Below, piece by piece: positions 21,739 to 23,846 of a stretch of DNA of 23,846 nt. The stretch comes from Bdellovibrionaceae bacterium UBA6776. Its GTDB lineage: Bacteria > Bdellovibrionota > Bdellovibrionia > Bdellovibrionales > UBA1609. Position 1 is the first letter of the stretch. Every line of letters starts with the position of its first letter. The DNA lies in assembly GCA_002453155.1 (NCBI GenBank), contig DKGG01000056.1, forward strand, positions 12,227 through 36,072, written 5' to 3'. The position numbers were made by a program, and so were the translations under genes. The notes beneath the pieces are model-generated. The model ran no database searches. It saw only the letters and a list, made by a program, of their open reading frames with translations, and was not told where the DNA came from.

Positions 21739-22230
21739 ATGGAAACATCTAAGCCAATCATCAGAACCTCAACTTTGAACGACAAGCTCTCGGTCAAAGA
21801 CGCACATATTAGATCCATCCATCAAATTTGCTCAAAAGACTATACCCAGAAGCAAATTGAAGCATGGGCTCAACCTCCATATTCAGATGATGTTTGGGAG
21901 AGGGCTGTAAATCGTCAGCTCCACCAGGTTGTCGAACTTGACGGCAAGATTGAAGGGTTTTGTCATTCGACTGTTCATGAAGACGGAACTGGGGAAATCC
22001 TTGGACTTTATTTAACACCTGAAGTTGCGGGGCTCGGAGTGGGCAAGAAGATGGTCCAGCAAGCTTTGGAGTACATAAACACATTTAAACCGAGAAAAAT
22101 TGTTGTGGAATCAACCATCACAGCCAAAGGGTTTTACGAACGAATGGGTTTTAAGCTTGTGCATGAGATTCTAGATCATAAAATTAGAGGCGAGATTATT
22201 CAGTGTTTCCGAATGGAGAAAATGCCTTAG
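21739..22230 (+). CDS. GNAT acetyltransferase
   Basis: 163 residues of the Acetyltransf_1 type. The start IIRTSTLNDKLSVKDAHIRS leads into a helix with a YTQKQIEAWA segment that is common in GNATs related to YafP/ElaA-like proteins. Strand 4 (EILGLYLTPEV) is followed by the acetyl-CoA loop AGLGVGKKM, and GFYERMGFKLV is motif B. Substrate unknown. It is divergent from the ASCH-GNAT gene (175 bp between the starts) and has its own promoter. A long inverted repeat begins two bases after its stop. Confidence 0.85.
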   Translation: METSKPIIRTSTLNDKLSVKDAHIRSIHQICSKDYTQKQIEAWAQPPYSDDVWERAVNRQLHQVVELDGKIEGFCHSTVHEDGTGEILGLYLTPEVAGLGVGKKMVQQALEYINTFKPRKIVVESTITAKGFYERMGFKLVHEILDHKIRGEIIQCFRMEKMP

Positions 22231-22231
22231 A

Positions 22232-22282
22232 AGTACCATGAAGAATCAAAGGCTATGTCTAAAGATTCTTTTTCATGGTACT
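22232..22282. repeat. Long inverted repeat after the GNAT gene
   Basis: AGTACCATGAA (22232-22242) and TTCATGGTACT (22272-22282) are perfectly complementary. They are extended inward by GAATC (22243-22247) and GATTC (22264-22268) with a 3-base bulge: a 16-bp stem around a 16-nt loop. It can act as the terminator of the GNAT gene, and it lies just upstream of the ribosome binding site of the next gene. Confidence 0.6.
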
Positions 22283-22311
22283 CACTTAAACTCCATCATT
22301 TTGAGGCAATT

Positions 22312-22536
22312 ATGACTGTGAAAGAGCTAATCAAGAAATTACAAGACCTTCCCCAAGACTCTAAAATCGTGGTTCAAGGTTATGAAGGCGGCTTGTCTGA
22401 CATCGGACAGATCAAACCTAGCCGCCTTGAGTTAGGTGTCAACAGCGAGTCCTGGAACGGGCCTCATGAAGAGAGCCTAAATGGAGGTGTCCCTTGTGTC
22501 CTACTCTTGCGAGCAGAAAACCCCAATTCTGACTAA
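22312..22536 (+). CDS. Small conserved protein (KELIKKLQDLPQDSKIVVQGYEGG type)
   Basis: 74 residues. Sequence MTVKELIKKLQDLPQDSKIV followed by VQGYEGGLSDI is typical of a small family common in diverse bacteria and phages: a helix (K/T-V-K-E-L-I-x-x-L), a 'Q/DPxxxIVV' strand and a glycine-rich turn, with a later GVPCVLLLRAE strand. Its function is not known. The start at 22312 is set by GAGG (22303-22306) with a 5-base spacer; the frame is open to 22255, but that would begin inside the inverted repeat. The C-terminal end contains an Asn/Glu-rich loop. Confidence 0.72.
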   Translation: MTVKELIKKLQDLPQDSKIVVQGYEGGLSDIGQIKPSRLELGVNSESWNGPHEESLNGGVPCVLLLRAENPNSD

Positions 22537-22598
22537 GATCGTATTTTCCTATCAACAAAACTAAAAAGCCTTCATTTTTGATTTATTAAGATATTAAT

Positions 22599-23447
22599 TC
22601 ACTTATTTCTAATGAGATTCTTTAAATTTTTAAGATAGATCACCATTCCATGATCGACCGAATTCATGACGGATGCCTTCAACTTTTCATCTACCTTACG
22701 CTCATTTTGAAACCACATGGTAATGGCTCGAAGGATTACTTCAATAACTCGTCGAAGAGCATCTGTTTCATCACTTAAGATGGCTTCTTGAAGCGCACCG
22801 TTTTCATTGAAGGTCAGTCGCTTTCCAGCATGCGTCCAATCATGCTTATCCCATGGCGGAGGCACATCCGGCACGATGTCTGATTTATTCACAAACCGAG
22901 TATAGGGCACAGAAAGCGCCGCGAATTCTTTGGCAAATTTGCCATTTCCAACTCTAGGTTGTCCAAAGGTGATGAGCTCCTCTACCTCGATCCCTTCACG
23001 TCGAAGCATAAATGTATAAAGCATCGCAAGAGCTCCACCAAGTGAGTGTCCAGTAACAATCAATTTGGAATCGGGTTTTGAAGCCAAAATATTCTTCACG
23101 GCTTCTATAATTTTCGGATAGGTGTTAGATGAGACGTCGAGAAAGGCTTTATGAATATGTCCTGCTCCAAACCCAACGAGTTCGAAATTTACATCAGTCG
23201 AAATATCAGTTGCTCCATCTGTCCCAGGGAAAACCAAATAGATCTCATCCTCACTGTTCAGAACCATAGCTTGAGTGTCTTGGTACTCTTTGAGAAAAGA
23301 TTGAAAGCACTCTGGTTTTGTACCTAGGAGTTCCACGCAAACAGCTTTAACTTCATCATGCCTTGTGACCAACCCATATGATTGGTAGCAGAGTTCAGCA
23401 CATAGTATTGAACGACTAAGCTCGATATCATTCAGATGTTTTTTCAA
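22599..23447 (-). CDS. Class 3 lipase-like alpha/beta hydrolase
   Basis: 282 residues, with no signal peptide. The nucleophile elbow is GHSLGGA (S135). The oxyanion-loop region reads VFPGTDGATDISTDVNF, equivalent to the FRGT-x-D of class 3 lipases. The acid is probably D190 (NKSDIVPDVP) and the His H266 (DHGMVIYL), both placed as in family members such as fungal triacylglycerol lipases. FGQPRVGN after strand 6 is a further signature. The product is likely to hydrolyse acyl glycerols or phospholipids, in the cytoplasm unless exported by another route. The start is TTG 23447 with GGAG eight bases upstream, overlapping the stop codon of the 85-residue gene; no ATG is available near it. Confidence 0.87.
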   Translation of the reverse strand: MKKHLNDIELSRSILCAELCYQSYGLVTRHDEVKAVCVELLGTKPECFQSFLKEYQDTQAMVLNSEDEIYLVFPGTDGATDISTDVNFELVGFGAGHIHKAFLDVSSNTYPKIIEAVKNILASKPDSKLIVTGHSLGGALAMLYTFMLRREGIEVEELITFGQPRVGNGKFAKEFAALSVPYTRFVNKSDIVPDVPPPWDKHDWTHAGKRLTFNENGALQEAILSDETDALRRVIEVILRAITMWFQNERKVDEKLKASVMNSVDHGMVIYLKNLKNLIRNK

Positions 23448-23452
23448 AAGTC

Positions 23453-23710
23453 TTACTCCGATCTAATTGGTTCAAAGCCTTCTCTGACGACAAAATGAAT
23501 CAACTGGCGATCCCTCTGAAAGCCTTCAATCTCTTGAATGGCCTGATAAATATTGATCTGCCTGATCTTGGGATTTTCCTGAATCATCTTTTGAGCCTCA
23601 ATCATTGTCGTATGAAGCCTGGTACGACACCCGACCTTTTTGAGTCGGGTGTCGTACCACACGAATGAATAGTAGGTTCCTTCTCTGCCATCTCTTTTTT
23701 CGTAATGCAT
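23453..23710 (-). CDS. Small protein of unknown function, coupled to the lipase gene
   Basis: 85 residues, GGGAG five bases before ATG 23710. The product is basic and starts MHYEKRDGREGTYYSFVWYD, then a short strand/turn, then EAQKMIQENP and a helix (INIYQAIQEIEGF). It looks like a small alpha/beta domain (a Y-x-x-x-V-x-Y strand, a turn and an EAxxxI helix). Residues encoded by the perfect inverted repeat at 23620-23659 fall between W18 and T31. The stop codon overlaps the ribosome binding site of the lipase gene, so the two form an operon. It may be a regulator or inhibitor of the lipase, as no other partner is seen. Not recognised as a known family. Confidence 0.7.
   Translation of the reverse strand: MHYEKRDGREGTYYSFVWYDTRLKKVGCRTRLHTTMIEAQKMIQENPKIRQINIYQAIQEIEGFQRDRQLIHFVVREGFEPIRSE
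23620..23659. repeat. Perfect 16-bp inverted repeat inside a coding region
   Basis: GGTACGACACCCGAC (23621-23635) and GTCGGGTGTCGTACC (23644-23658) are exactly complementary around an 8-base loop (CTTTTTGA), extended by one T-A pair (23620/23659). The repeat lies within the 85-residue gene and keeps its frame. A T-run lies in the loop, not after the stem, so it is not a terminator. It would form a very stable hairpin in the mRNA. Confidence 0.7.
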
Positions 23711-23846
23711 TTTTACTCCCTTTTTTCTTTTCGGAAGTATCCAGAAAGGTATTACACCGACTGACCCAAAGACCAGTGACTTTCATCCCGCCAAATCACT
23801 CTAACGGCTGCAGAAGCGGGCCCGAGGATATAGGCGATTTAAAAAT

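Noticed and set aside
16437..22311. A gene-cassette (integron) array, because single GNAT, VOC and nucleotidyltransferase genes are typical cassette cargo
   Set aside because: No attC-type sites (paired GTTRRRY/RYYYAAC with a palindromic core) were found between the genes, the genes lie on both strands, and no integrase is present.
1..23846. CRISPR arrays, tRNA genes, rRNA genes, insertion sequences
   Set aside because: No regularly spaced repeats, cloverleaf-like segments, rRNA core sequences or transposase motifs were recognised on either strand by eye.

Overview
The window looks like chromosomal DNA of a Gram-negative bacterium, probably of the Bdellovibrionota (Bdellovibrio-like). This is inference, not a search result. 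The clues are a TIGR02147/DUF4423-family regulator that overlaps a lipoprotein beginning C-G-T-x-T-G-N-P, several secreted proteins and lipoproteins, a moderately AT-rich composition, and a mix of Shine-Dalgarno-led genes with genes that appear to be leaderless. No rRNA, tRNA, CRISPR array, transposase or integrase was recognised.

Layout. (1) 1-1765: a hairpin with a TTCCTC repeat, a small secreted PDZ-like protein, a CopG-like/Doc toxin-antitoxin pair with a tandem palindromic operator, and a small membrane protein. (2) 2005-6207: a tight plus-strand operon of four exported proteins. They are a secreted Hint-domain protein, an N-terminally anchored protein of unknown function, a lipoprotein that reads as a divergent subtilisin-like (S8) protease, and a secreted MACPF-like putative pore-former. 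A strong hairpin follows. (3) 6270-9302: a SAM methyltransferase, a TIGR02147 regulator with its lipoprotein, and a divergent lipoprotein with repeated TGTATTCT elements in the shared upstream region. (4) 9308-13866: a minus-strand operon that resembles a RiPP (modified peptide) locus. It holds a 43-residue acidic peptide gene, a GC-rich hairpin, an HExxH protein resembling the mod_HExxH peptide beta-hydroxylases, a cupin-fold protein, an ABC transporter with a shortened ATPase domain, and an unrecognised protein. (5) 14077-16436: a membrane class III adenylate cyclase with a HAMP-like linker, then a CPBP-family membrane protease. (6) 16729-23710: accessory-type single genes. These are four GNAT acetyltransferases or GNAT fusions plus a fifth (two are tandem paralogues), a conserved membrane-anchored protein, an MNT-like nucleotidyltransferase with a 34-residue partner, an ASCH-GNAT fusion with a VOC protein, a small conserved protein, and a class 3 lipase behind an 85-residue protein that carries a perfect inverted repeat.

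The two regions most likely to hold an undescribed system are the peptide/HExxH/cupin/ABC operon and the Hint/S8-like/MACPF-like operon. In the first, the peptide would be made in excess (a hairpin separates it from the enzymes), hydroxylated or oxidised by the HExxH and cupin proteins, and exported by the ABC protein. In the second, a pore-former, a protease and a self-processing Hint protein are co-expressed and all exported, which suggests an envelope-directed or prey/competitor-directed toxin set. Several accessory genes (568, 16729, 19441, 21739) have a promoter -10 element ending only 6-9 nt before the ATG and no ribosome binding site, which suggests leaderless mRNAs.
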